A stretch of 13,559 nt of DNA, taken from an uncultured Clostridia bacterium (GTDB taxonomy: Bacteria > Bacillota > Clostridia > TANB77 > CAG-508). Position numbers and translations under genes: made by a program. Under the pieces are notes generated by a model. It did no database searches. It saw only the letters and a list, made by a program, of their open reading frames with translations, and was not told the DNA's origin. Below, in pieces: positions 1-6,909 of the stretch. Where the stretch lies: assembly GCA_934167135.1 (NCBI GenBank), contig CAKPKI010000041.1:1-13559 (forward strand), read 5' to 3'. Each line of letters opens with the position of its first letter. Position 1 is the stretch's first letter.

Positions 1-27
1 CTTACCATAAAACTGCATAGAATTTCT

Positions 28-86
28 AAAATTTTTCCATGCACATTCGTCATTTCATTCAAAGCTTATATTTCAAGAATTTCTTT
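28..86. repeat. 59-bp dispersed intergenic repeat, copy A
   Basis: This stretch matches 2956-3014 in the same orientation at 56 of 59 positions by eye, sharing the core CATGCACATTCGTC. The three differences all lie in the right-hand half. Both copies sit in leaders of + strand genes (lipid kinase here, deaminase at 3104). Similarity stops on both sides of the 59 bp. I see no inverted terminal repeats, no strong hairpin and no protein-coding potential beyond a very short frame on the - strand. Its identity is unknown: a small non-autonomous element, a shared regulatory or RNA leader segment, or a member of a genome-wide intergenic repeat family are all possible. Confidence 0.8.
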
Positions 87-147
87 TAAAAATTTTATTA
101 AAAGCATTCTCTAGTAACTATGTGCATAATATTAATAAAATATAAAC

Positions 148-176
148 TTGAAAAAAATAAGACAATATGCTAAAGT
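148..176 (+). promoter_or_regulatory. Candidate vegetative promoter for the lipid kinase-ylmH operon
   Basis: TTGAAA (148-153), a 17-bp spacer and TAAAGT (171-176) preceded by an extended TGC motif. The -10 box is imperfect. A perfect TATAAT lies at 178-183 but has no -35 box at the right distance, so the exact start point is uncertain. Nothing else gene-like is visible in 87-220. Confidence 0.4.
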
Positions 177-220
177 ATATAATAGTTAGATGTAACACAA
201 ATAATGAAAGGAATAAATAA

Positions 221-883
221 ATGAAAAATATTATAGGAATTATTGTATCATATTTATATATAGCATTAGTAATAATAGGAGCAAAAATATTTGAGAAAAA
301 AGGAAAAGAAGCAAGTAGAAAATTCATACATATCATGCTAGGAAATTGGTGGTTTATAGCAATGTATTATTTTACAAATGTATGGTTTGCGGCTTTCGTA
401 CCAGCAACATTTGTAATAATAAATTATATATCATTTAAAAAAGATATAATAAAGGTAATGGAAAGAGAAAAACAAGATGGATTAGGAACAGTATATTATG
501 CAATTTCATTACTTATACTAGTTATAGTATCATTTGGAATATATAAAATGCCATCATTAGGATTAATACCCAATATAGTTATGGCATATGGAGATGGATT
601 AGCTGGACTACTTGGAAGATTAATAAAAAGTAAGAAATATAAATTAAGTGATACAAAAAAATCAGTGGCAGGTTCAATTACTATGTTTGTTATATCAACT
701 ATACTAATTGGAGGATATTTATGGTTTTGGCACACAATGGAATTTTGGGCAACACCACATTGGCCTTTAGTATCTGCATTAATGGGATTTGTAATAACTG
801 CAATTGAGGCAATTTCTGCGAAAGGAACAGATAATATAACAGTACCACTTGGAACATTGTGTATGTTATTATTGATAGGATAG
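221..883 (+). CDS. Membrane diacylglycerol/polyprenol kinase family protein (CTP_transf_1-like)
   Basis: A 220-residue integral membrane protein with about six to seven hydrophobic segments. It resembles the SEC59/DGK1/VTE5 family of CTP-dependent kinases acting on dolichol, diacylglycerol or phytol, related to phosphatidate cytidylyltransferase. Visible signatures are R33-K-x-x-H37 after the first helix, A-Y-G-D125-G in a conserved loop, K-S-V-A-G-S around 147-152, and E196 followed by G-T-D204-N-I-T-V-P near the C-terminus, the typical closing motif of the family. The start is set by AAAGGA eight bases before the ATG. The stop lies eight bases before the ylmH start, so the two are probably cotranscribed. 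The family is clear, but the substrate (isoprenoid alcohol or diacylglycerol) cannot be decided from sequence. Confidence 0.8.
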   Translation: MKNIIGIIVSYLYIALVIIGAKIFEKKGKEASRKFIHIMLGNWWFIAMYYFTNVWFAAFVPATFVIINYISFKKDIIKVMEREKQDGLGTVYYAISLLILVIVSFGIYKMPSLGLIPNIVMAYGDGLAGLLGRLIKSKKYKLSDTKKSVAGSITMFVISTILIGGYLWFWHTMEFWATPHWPLVSALMGFVITAIEAISAKGTDNITVPLGTLCMLLLIG

Positions 884-891
884 AGGGAGAT

Positions 892-1692
892 ATGAATAGA
901 GAAATATTAAATGATTATAAAGAAAAAGATACAAAAATGCTAATAGCACAAGTATTTGATAAAATAGAAATGTGTGAAAATAAAAATAGAATTCAACATA
1001 CAGATTTTTTAGACTTAGCACAAATAGAAATAGTGCAAAAGTTTATTAATAAAGTAAAAATAGAAAATTATATTAGTTATGGTGGGTTTGAAAATGCTGA
1101 AAGAAAAATGTTTGTAATATATCCACCAAAATTTAATTCTGTAGTGGTTGAGAAAAATTTGCCAAGTATAGTAGAAATTATAAGAATAGAATTACCAGAA
1201 GATTTAAAAGGAAAATATACTCACAGAGATTATCTTGGAGCTATTATAAAATTAGGAATAAAGAGAGAAAAAGTTGGGGATATAATTGTAGATAACAATG
1301 GTGCCGATATAATTGTTGATAAAGATATTTCAAAAATCTTATCAAATAATTTATCTGGGTTAACAAGATTTTCTAAGGCTACAATAACATTAGAGAATAT
1401 AGAAAATGTTAGAAAACTTGAAATAAGAAGAGAAGAAAGAGATATAATTGTTTCTTCTTTAAGATTGGATAATATTATTTCTGAGCTTGCAAAATGTTCA
1501 CGAAATAAAGCACTTGATATTATAAATATGGAAAGAGTTTTTGTTAACTTTCAATGTGAAACTAAAAAGACAAAACAAGTAAAAACAGGAGATATGATTA
1601 CAATTAGAGGAAAAGGAAGATTTTTTGTAAAAGAATTAGTTGGTCAAACCAGAAGTGGAAGAATTATAGTAAAAACAGAAAAGTTTGTATAA
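892..1692 (+). CDS. ylmH: YlmH-type S4-domain RNA-binding protein
   Basis: A 266-residue protein, close to the roughly 257 residues of Bacillus subtilis YlmH. The N-terminal two thirds form the YlmH-specific region, including a Y-P-P motif after G-G-F-x-x-A-E-R. From about residue 190 a C-terminal S4 RNA-binding domain begins with L-R-L-D and includes N-x-x-x-x-x-x-K-x-x-Q-V-K-x-G-D. In B. subtilis YlmH binds large ribosomal subunits carrying peptidyl-tRNA and can act in ribosome quality control. An in-frame ATG at 859 lies inside the upstream gene. I prefer ATG 892 because GAGGGAG precedes it closely and the family begins there. YlmH is usually found beside cell-division genes (sepF, divIVA). 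Here it follows a lipid kinase instead. Confidence 0.9.
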   Translation: MNREILNDYKEKDTKMLIAQVFDKIEMCENKNRIQHTDFLDLAQIEIVQKFINKVKIENYISYGGFENAERKMFVIYPPKFNSVVVEKNLPSIVEIIRIELPEDLKGKYTHRDYLGAIIKLGIKREKVGDIIVDNNGADIIVDKDISKILSNNLSGLTRFSKATITLENIENVRKLEIRREERDIIVSSLRLDNIISELAKCSRNKALDIINMERVFVNFQCETKKTKQVKTGDMITIRGKGRFFVKELVGQTRSGRIIVKTEKFV

Positions 1693-1719
1693 AAAAGGAC
1701 TATGTTAATAGTCCTTTTT
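1692..1719. terminator. Bidirectional intrinsic terminator between ylmH and rimI
   Basis: GGACTAT (1697-1703) pairs with ATAGTCC (1708-1714) around a GTTA loop. The stem is flanked by A-tract 1692-1696 and T-tract 1715-1719, so it reads as a terminator from either side. It lies between the convergent stops of ylmH and rimI and overlaps the rimI stop codon by two bases. Confidence 0.9.
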
Positions 1720-2152
1720 AGATATCATATTTGGTCATAATATAGGCATCTTGAGAATTGTTATAATATTTTTTTCTAATGCCTAAATTTTTGAAACCAA
1801 ATTTTTTATATAAACGAATTGCAGGTTCATTAGAGGTATTAACTTCTAATGTTAAAGTTTTTAAGTTAAGGTCTGAACAGATATCAATTAATGATTCAAG
1901 TAATTCTCCACCAAGTCCACGACCACGATAATCTTTTTTTACTACTATATTATTAAGTGTTGCTTCGTCAATACATATCGAAATTCCAGCAAAACCTACA
2001 ACTTGATTTTTTTCTTTTGCTATAATATATGTTGCATTTGGATTTTCTAATTCTTGTTTTAAGATATTATAACTCCAAAAGTTGTCAAAATCTGAATATA
2101 ATATATCTTTCATATCATCTAAATCTTTTAAAGTCATTTCGGTAATTTCCAT
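1718..2152 (-). CDS. rimI: Ribosomal protein alanine N-acetyltransferase RimI (GNAT family)
   Basis: A 144-residue single-domain GNAT acetyltransferase. The acetyl-CoA binding loop is R76-G-R-G-L-G81, following the usual strand N-N-I-V-V. The C-terminal part has the RimI-like sequence N-x-x-A-I-R-L-Y-K-K-F-G-F. RimI enzymes acetylate the N-terminal amine of ribosomal protein S18, and in many bacteria the gene is next to tsaB, which supports the assignment over a generic GNAT. Its ATG overlaps the tsaB stop as TAATG, suggesting translational coupling. Specificity for S18 is inferred from family and neighbourhood only. Confidence 0.85.
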   Translation of the reverse strand: MEITEMTLKDLDDMKDILYSDFDNFWSYNILKQELENPNATYIIAKEKNQVVGFAGISICIDEATLNNIVVKKDYRGRGLGGELLESLIDICSDLNLKTLTLEVNTSNEPAIRLYKKFGFKNLGIRKKYYNNSQDAYIMTKYDI

Positions 2153-2850
2153 TATGAATCACCCCTTTTTTGTTTTTGTTTTTCCTCAAGAGCTCTTTCT
2201 GCTTGAGATTTTCTTAAATATAAAGGCATAACTGTTGTTTTGATGTCTTTTTTATATGAGTTGTAACCAGCAAGTCCAAGTGAATAACTGCTTATATTAT
2301 TTGTATCTGTAAATATACAGTTTGAAATATTGGATTTAATAAAATCTTTGCTTATAATTGCTCCATCGCCAACAAAATGAATTGGAGAAGTATAAGACTT
2401 TAGAGATAAAATTACATCATTGATATTTTTGAAATCAAAAGAGTCTATTTGTAAATAATCATCTCCTGAATGTTTAAATAAACCATAATATACATTGTCG
2501 TTTTTTGCATCAATTAAAGTACAAATTAATCCATCATCAGAAATATTATAAGCAAGAGCTTCTAATGAACTTATTCCTACACATGGGATATTTAATGAAT
2601 CCTGAAATGCAAGTACTGTGCCAACACCAATACGAATTCCAGTAAAAGAGCCAGGTCCTTTGTCACATACAATTAAGTTAATATTTTTTAATGTTGAGTT
2701 TGTTTCTTGTAAAACTTGGTTTATAACTGGCATTATTTTTTCTGAATGGTTTCTTGCGTCATTTACTATTATTTCTTTTATACATTTTGTGTTTTCTAAA
2801 AGTGCAACTGTACATAGATTACTTGATGTATCTATACTTAAAATTTTCAT
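2152..2850 (-). CDS. tsaB: tRNA threonylcarbamoyladenosine biosynthesis protein TsaB
   Basis: A 232-residue ASKHA-fold protein (YeaZ), a partner of TsaD and TsaE in making the t6A modification at position 37 of ANN-decoding tRNAs. Visible signatures are the N-terminal phosphate-type loop I-L-S-I-D-T-S-S (3-10), R33-N-H-S-E37, and the diagnostic K-G-P-G-S-F-T-G-I-R (64-73). I chose ATG 2850 over the in-frame ATG at 2862. AAGGA directly abuts the 2862 ATG with no spacing but lies 12 bases before 2850, and TsaB proteins normally begin M-K-I-L-x-I-D-T-S. It overlaps rimI by one base. Neither tsaE nor tsaD is in the window. Confidence 0.93.
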   Translation of the reverse strand: MKILSIDTSSNLCTVALLENTKCIKEIIVNDARNHSEKIMPVINQVLQETNSTLKNINLIVCDKGPGSFTGIRIGVGTVLAFQDSLNIPCVGISSLEALAYNISDDGLICTLIDAKNDNVYYGLFKHSGDDYLQIDSFDFKNINDVILSLKSYTSPIHFVGDGAIISKDFIKSNISNCIFTDTNNISSYSLGLAGYNSYKKDIKTTVMPLYLRKSQAERALEEKQKQKRGDS

Positions 2851-2885
2851 ATTAAATTTCATTCCTTTATAAAGTATTTTTGCTA

Positions 2886-2914
2886 ATTATACTATATTTC
2901 ACCGTAATTTACAA
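2886..2914 (-). promoter_or_regulatory. Promoter for tsaB-rimI
   Basis: On the - strand TTGTAA (2914-2909), a 17-bp spacer and a perfect TATAAT (2891-2886). Transcription would start near 2879, giving a leader of about 30 bases containing the AAGGA ribosome binding site. Confidence 0.75.
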
Positions 2915-2955
2915 GTTTATGTTACGAAATATTGTTACTAAATAATGGTTTTAAT

Positions 2956-3014
2956 AAAATTTTTCCATGCACATTCGTCATTTCATTCAAAGTTTATACT
3001 TCAAGGATTTCTTT
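2956..3014. repeat. 59-bp dispersed intergenic repeat, copy B
   Basis: Second copy of the element at 28-86, in the same orientation and with three substitutions. It lies between the tsaB promoter and the deaminase start. The flanking bases do not match copy A, so the unit is bounded at about 59 bp. The rest of 2863-3103 holds the tsaB promoter on the left and, on the right, AT-rich sequence with no clear 17-bp-spaced promoter. I see no recognisable purine riboswitch. Confidence 0.8.
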
Positions 3015-3103
3015 AGCCAGTAATGAAATATTAAAGCAATTGTTATAAAATATTGAAAAGTAAAATAAAATATGATATCGTTTAATATGTGAGGAGGAAG
3101 AAC

Positions 3104-3565
3104 ATGAATAAATATATGGAAATTGCAAAAGAAAAATCTATACAAGGATTTAAAAATAAAGAAGGAGGACCATTTGGAGCTATAATAACAGATAAACAAG
3201 GAAACATAGTGGCAGAAGGGAATAACAAAGTATTATGTACAAAAGACCCTACTGCACATGCAGAAATTGTAGCAATAAGAATGGCATGTAAAAAATTAAA
3301 CACATATGATTTATCTGATTGTATATTATATACATCATGCGAACCATGCCCAATGTGTTTATCAGCAATAATTTGGGCAAATATAAAAACTGTTTATTAT
3401 GGATGTACAAAAGAAGATGCTGGTAATATTGGATTTAGAGATGACATTATATATAAATACTTAAAAGGAGAAGACAAAGAACTAATAGATTTAGAACAAA
3501 TGGACAGAGAAGAGTGTATAAAAGCTTTTGAAGAATATAAAAAAGAGAATGGAACAATATACTAA
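3104..3565 (+). CDS. guaD: Guanine deaminase-like nucleoside/base deaminase
   Basis: A 153-residue zinc-dependent deaminase of the CDA/TadA fold. The catalytic H52-A-E54 and the zinc ligands C82-P-M-C85 are intact. The surrounding D-P-T-A-H-A-E-I and L-Y-T-S-C-E-P-C-P-M-C, together with the late G-F-R-D-D-x-I-Y segment, match Bacillus subtilis GuaD closely in position. This favours guanine deaminase (guanine to xanthine and ammonia) over tRNA adenosine deaminase TadA. The start is ATG 3104, with GAGGAGG six bases upstream. A GTG at 3089 is in frame but precedes that ribosome binding site. It appears monocistronic. Confidence 0.85.
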   Translation: MNKYMEIAKEKSIQGFKNKEGGPFGAIITDKQGNIVAEGNNKVLCTKDPTAHAEIVAIRMACKKLNTYDLSDCILYTSCEPCPMCLSAIIWANIKTVYYGCTKEDAGNIGFRDDIIYKYLKGEDKELIDLEQMDREECIKAFEEYKKENGTIY

Positions 3566-3595
3566 AAAGAGGGGACTGAAATTCAGCTCCCTCTT
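3565..3595. terminator. Hairpin terminator between guaD and the 3617-3883 gene
   Basis: AAGAGGG (3567-3573) pairs with CCCTCTT (3589-3595), and CTGAA (3576-3580) with TTCAG (3582-3586). One wobble pair and one mismatch separate the two parts. Read on the - strand the stem is followed by a T-run, so it is a good terminator for the - strand genes. On the + strand the tail is poor in T, so guaD termination is less certain. Confidence 0.75.
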
Positions 3596-3616
3596 ATGAT
3601 TGGTGATTAAACAAAG

Positions 3617-3883
3617 TTAATCAAAAAATAATAACCATTTTGCAATATTGACAATCTTTTTGTCAAAAACTTCTGTACCAAGTATTAATATTAGTATTGA
3701 AAGAAAAATAACTTTCATACTATATGTTGTAAAAGCTTTAAACAATAGTTTTTGTTTAAGCCATGGTGGGTTTTCAACACCGCCATTTTTACAGTTATAA
3801 ATGCAAAAAGGCAAACGCTCATCTTTTTTGACATTTATAACATAACCTAAATAACAGATGATAAACGATAATGTAGCCATCAT
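3617..3883 (-). CDS. Small hypothetical membrane protein
   Basis: An 88-residue protein I do not recognise. It has a hydrophobic N-terminal segment (about 3-17), a central polar part with two cysteines (P-F-C-I-Y-N-C) and a P-P-W motif, and a second hydrophobic segment (about 56-76) before a short lysine-containing tail. This predicts a two-pass membrane protein. AGGGGG precedes two adjacent ATG codons (3883 and 3880) by four and seven bases, and either could be used. It lies 18 bases downstream of the 159-residue gene on the same strand and before a - strand terminator, so the two probably form one operon. Confidence 0.55.
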   Translation of the reverse strand: MMATLSFIICYLGYVINVKKDERLPFCIYNCKNGGVENPPWLKQKLLFKAFTTYSMKVIFLSILILILGTEVFDKKIVNIAKWLLFFD

Positions 3884-3901
3884 AAAACCCCCTAAAATAA
3901 G

Positions 3902-4381
3902 TTATATTTTTAAATCTATTTTTTTCATAGCAATGCAAATATACATACTATTTAAGGTTTCTATATAATACAATCCTTTTTGATAAACAATCGACTTTAC
4001 AATAGAAGAAGTTTCGTAGTCAGACAAAGTTAATATTACTGATGTGAAATTGATTTTTTTGCACTCTAAAGTTTTTCCGATATGTGGATATTGGTCTATA
4101 AATGCAAAAAAGGTTCTTTTTTCTGGTTTTCCAATAATTCTTGTAATATAGTAAGAATTATCAGTTTTTACAGAAAAAATGTTTTCGTCTAAAACCTTAA
4201 TTTCTTGAACAGGTGATGTGTTTATCTCCCGAAGAATTTTATTATTAGTTTCTAAACGATAACAATTGTAGCTTTTGCCAACTTGTGGCATGTTAAGGCT
4301 TACTGCTAAATAAGCAGAATTCGGTTCTACCACTTTGGAACCAAATAAGTTTTTTAATATTGCTCTGATTTTCTTTGACAT
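3902..4381 (-). CDS. Hypothetical protein with two tandem homologous domains
   Basis: A 159-residue protein of unknown function. A basic N-terminal helix-like stretch (1-17) is followed by two related units of about 67 residues. Unit 1 begins P32-x-x-G-K-x-x-x-C40 and ends T73-x-N-S-Y-Y-I79. Unit 2 begins P99-x-x-G-K-x-x-x-C107 and ends T142-L-N-S-M-Y-I148. Both carry S-x-V or S-x-I-V in the middle (56-58, 125-128). The alternating hydrophobic pattern suggests beta-rich folds. There is no signal peptide or membrane segment. The start is supported by GGAGGT six bases upstream. It is the first gene of a - strand pair divergent from the polyamine operon. Confidence 0.7.
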   Translation of the reverse strand: MSKKIRAILKNLFGSKVVEPNSAYLAVSLNMPQVGKSYNCYRLETNNKILREINTSPVQEIKVLDENIFSVKTDNSYYITRIIGKPEKRTFFAFIDQYPHIGKTLECKKINFTSVILTLSDYETSSIVKSIVYQKGLYYIETLNSMYICIAMKKIDLKI

Positions 4382-4455
4382 TTTTTACCTCCAAATTTTT
4401 GTGAAATTCTCTTTTGAGAAAAAGGTTAATAGTTACTATGTTTTTACACGGCTAC

Positions 4456-4484
4456 ATTTTAACACATTAACATAAATTTTGCAA
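4456..4484 (-). promoter_or_regulatory. Promoter for the 4381-3617 gene pair
   Basis: On the - strand TTGCAA (4484-4479), a 17-bp spacer and TAAAAT (4461-4456) with an upstream TGT extended -10. Its -35 box ends three bases from the -35 box of the divergent + strand promoter. An exact palindrome ATAGT-T-ACTAT (4429-4439) lies just downstream of the expected start site. Confidence 0.65.
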
Positions 4485-4487
4485 GTA

Positions 4488-4516
4488 TAGACAAAAAAAT
4501 TCTGATATGCTATAAT
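4488..4516 (+). promoter_or_regulatory. Strong vegetative promoter of the DUF3137-DUF4178-DUF350-speE-speD operon
   Basis: TAGACA (4488-4493), a 17-bp spacer and a perfect TATAAT (4511-4516) with an extended TGC. This is among the best promoters in the window, which shows that the operon is still set up for transcription even though its first genes are damaged. Confidence 0.8.
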
Positions 4517-4576
4517 AAAAATTGAAAATAAGTTATTAGTAAAAACAATATAGAAAAGTCTAAAGGAGAAAAGTTT

Positions 4577-5552
4577 ATGGTAACAGAAGAAAAATTTAAT
4601 GAAATTTATCAAAAAATAGTTAAAGAAAATGTAGATGATATGGAAATGGCAAGAGAAGAAGCACGAGTAGAAAAGAGACACAATATGTATATATTAATAG
4701 TTATTATATTAATAACTATAGCTTTGAGTTATGGAATTTACAAATTAACTGGTGATTTTATAGTAGAATTAGAAAATGTTTTAATTATTATATCATGGTT
4801 TATATATATGAAAGTTAAAAATAGAGGAGGAAAATCAAAAATATATAAATATACAATAGATTTTAAAACAAAAGTAGTCGGAAAAATGATAAAATCATTT
4901 GAAGAACAACTTGAAATTAAACCACAATATCGGATTGCCTTCAACAGTATATAAAGAAGCAGAGTTTGAAAAATATGATAGATACTGTTCCGAAGATTTA
5001 ATACAGGGAACGCTAAAAAACAATTGTAAATTTGCAATGTAAGAAGTATTAACAGAATGTGAATATACTAATGGTAGAGAAAGAGAATATATATAAATAT
5101 TTAATGGATTATTTGCAAAAATAGAGATACCAAAAACATTTAATACTCTATTATATTTAAGAAGAGATAAAAAAGATAAAAGTTTTTTAGATAGAGCGTT
5201 TTCATGGAAATTACCATTTGATAAATTAAGAATACAACTTGATTCTCCAGAATTTGAAAAAGTATTTGATGTATATGCTTCAGATAAAATAGTTGCTATG
5301 CAATTGCTAACGGCAGATATTATGCAAGATTTAATACAATTTAATAATGAAATGCGTACAAATTATGAATTAACAATAAAGGAAAATTGTATGTATATTA
5401 GATTTTGGTGTGGAGAAATGTTTGAAACAGCAAAGTTAGAAGAATTTTCATTAGATAGAAGCACTTTATATATGTATTATAGGATGTTAGACTTTTCTTT
5501 TAGTATAACAGATAAAATGGTAAAATTATTAAATGAAACACAATATGATTAA
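4577..5552 (+). pseudogene. DUF3137 family protein, broken by a frameshift and two stop codons
   Basis: The first frame gives 125 residues with a charged N-terminus and two hydrophobic segments (about 37-56 and 66-80), then ends early. From about 4931 the homologous reading continues one frame later with G-L-P-S-T-V-Y-K-E-A-E-F and S-E-D-L-I-Q-G. It is interrupted by TAA at 5040-5042 and again at 5094-5096, and then runs open to 5552. This last part (F-N-G-L-F-A-K, F-E-K-x-F-D-V-Y-A-S-D, L-L-T-A-D-I-M and F-W-C-G-E-M-F-E) is typical of DUF3137. One extra base near 4931 explains the shift. The intact protein would be about 325 residues. Function is unknown. The ribosome binding site region and promoter are intact. 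Confidence 0.85.
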
Positions 5553-5566
5553 AAAAGGGGGATTAA

Positions 5567-6641
5567 ATGGAAGACAAAATTACAAAATGGCAAATTTTGT
5601 ATATAGATGATGTAAAATATATAGTCTTAAATATGATAGAATATAGAGAAGGTTCATGGGAAGAACTATGGGTTTGGCAAGAATATGAAATTTGTGGAGA
5701 AAAGCGGAGATCATAAATGGTTATGTGTGGAAAAAGACGAAAATGACAGAACAAAATATTCCTTATATACAAAGTATAAGAGAAGAATTAACGAAAAGGA
5801 AAAGTTTCTGAATATAGATGGAATAAAGTATGAAGTATATGAAAAAGGAATAGCTACAGTTAAAAATTATTTTGGAAATGCTGATGTTGATATATATGAA
5901 AATTGTGTATATATTGATTATATTTCAAGTGATAAGAAAAATATTGTTTCAATAGAAAAATGGGAAGATGAAATTGAAAAGAGTATAGGAGAATACCTAG
6001 ATGATTCAAGGGTTGTAATAACAAACGAACTAGATATAGAAAGAATCAAAAAAATATATAGGGAAGATAAGAAAAGTAAAAAAAGTAAATGGAATTTTTT
6101 AATAATAGTAATGATAATATTAATGCTTTGTAACTCTCCGACATTATTTTCTGATTTGTTTGCTAATAAATCAATTGAAAAATATTTAGAAAAACAAACT
6201 AAGATAAGTGTGCCTAAATACTATTATGAAACATCAATTACAAATAATAGTGACAATAGTAAAAAAGCAAGATTATATAAATCTAATTTAAAATCAATAG
6301 ATGCTGTTGTTAAAGATATTATTAATGGCGTTCATGAAGGAATAACAGATATTATAGACTATGATCCAGATACAGAAGAAGATGGAATTGGAGTATATAC
6401 AAAAAATGAATTTGTTTATATATATATGGAGGATAATGATGTATATGTTCAGGTTTCAGGAAAAGGATATGTAAATAAAGGTGGAACGCTTTACCATGGT
6501 GGAAATCACAATACATACTATCATAGAACATATAATAGTACAAGGAAAAGTACAGTTTATTCTAATTATAGGTATTCTGCTAGACAAAATAGCATAAATA
6601 GCAGAAAGACAAGTGGTGGAGGTACAAGTTCAGGAAAATAA
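5567..6641 (+). pseudogene. Frameshifted DUF4178 membrane protein with a DUF4247-like C-terminal part
   Basis: ATG 5567 follows AAGGGGGA and opens a frame of 49 codons that ends at TAA 5714-5716. It contains the first half of a DUF4178 domain (V-K-Y-I-V-L, Y-R-E-G-S-W, W-Q-E-Y). The second half (G-D-H-K-W-L-C-V-E-K-D-E) continues in the next frame, which is open from about 5685 to 6641. ATG 5685 has no ribosome binding site, so a shift near 5700 is the better explanation. Later parts are a membrane helix at 6090-6165, then an extracytoplasmic-looking region with V-Y-I-Y, tyrosine-rich stretches and a tail S-G-G-G-T-S-S-G-K that recalls DUF4247 proteins. Intact length would be about 357 residues. 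A sequencing error or an expressed downstream fragment cannot be excluded. Confidence 0.75.
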
Positions 6642-6670
6642 TAATCTAAATTAAGAAAGGAATAAAAGAA

Positions 6671-6877
6671 ATGGAAACATTATTGAATGGAGTATTAGAA
6701 ACATTATTATATGGCGGAATGGGGTTGGGCTTAATGTTTATTAGCATGTTCTTATTTGATTTAGCAGTCCCATATGACTTTAATCGAGAATTAAAAGAAA
6801 AAAATGTTGCAGCTGGATTTATAATCGCGGGTTTATTTATAGCAGTAGCAATAATTATTAGGACTGTAATTATATAA
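6671..6877 (+). CDS. Half-size DUF350 (YjfL/UPF0719-like) membrane protein, first copy
   Basis: A 68-residue protein made of two membrane helices (about 7-31 and 46-68) joined by a charged loop Y-D-F-N-R-E-L-K-E-K-N. The loop leading into A-A-G-F-I-I-A-G-L-F-I-A-V-A-I-I is the DUF350 signature. Many DUF350 proteins have about 130 residues and contain two such helix pairs; this one has a single pair. AAAGGA nine bases upstream sets the start. A second copy follows 32 bases downstream. DUF350 genes are commonly found beside membrane-fused spermidine synthases and DUF4178 genes, as here. The molecular function is not known to me. Confidence 0.8.
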   Translation: METLLNGVLETLLYGGMGLGLMFISMFLFDLAVPYDFNRELKEKNVAAGFIIAGLFIAVAIIIRTVII

Positions 6878-6909
6878 AAAAATTTAGATAGTTCGAAAGG
6901 AGTAGAGTT

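Noticed and set aside
1..53. Start of a - strand gene reading MTNVHGKIL off the left edge
   Set aside because: The ATG lies inside the 59-bp repeat, and the same frame in the second copy ends after 19 codons. There is no good ribosome binding site.
118..336. 72-codon hydrophobic frame on the - strand
   Set aside because: It overlaps the lipid kinase gene and its leader, has no ribosome binding site, and its composition reflects AT-rich antisense sequence.
2915..3103. Purine riboswitch before the guanine deaminase gene
   Set aside because: I could not find the conserved purine aptamer core or its paired stems; the region is mostly the 59-bp repeat and AT-rich spacer.
5040..5096. TAA reassigned to an amino acid in this organism
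   Set aside because: Every other gene here ends properly at TAA or another stop, and DUF3137 also contains a frameshift.
5685..5720. Programmed ribosomal frameshift joining the two DUF4178 frames
   Set aside because: No classical slippery heptamer or downstream structure was seen, and the neighbouring DUF3137 gene is broken as well, so decay or error is simpler.
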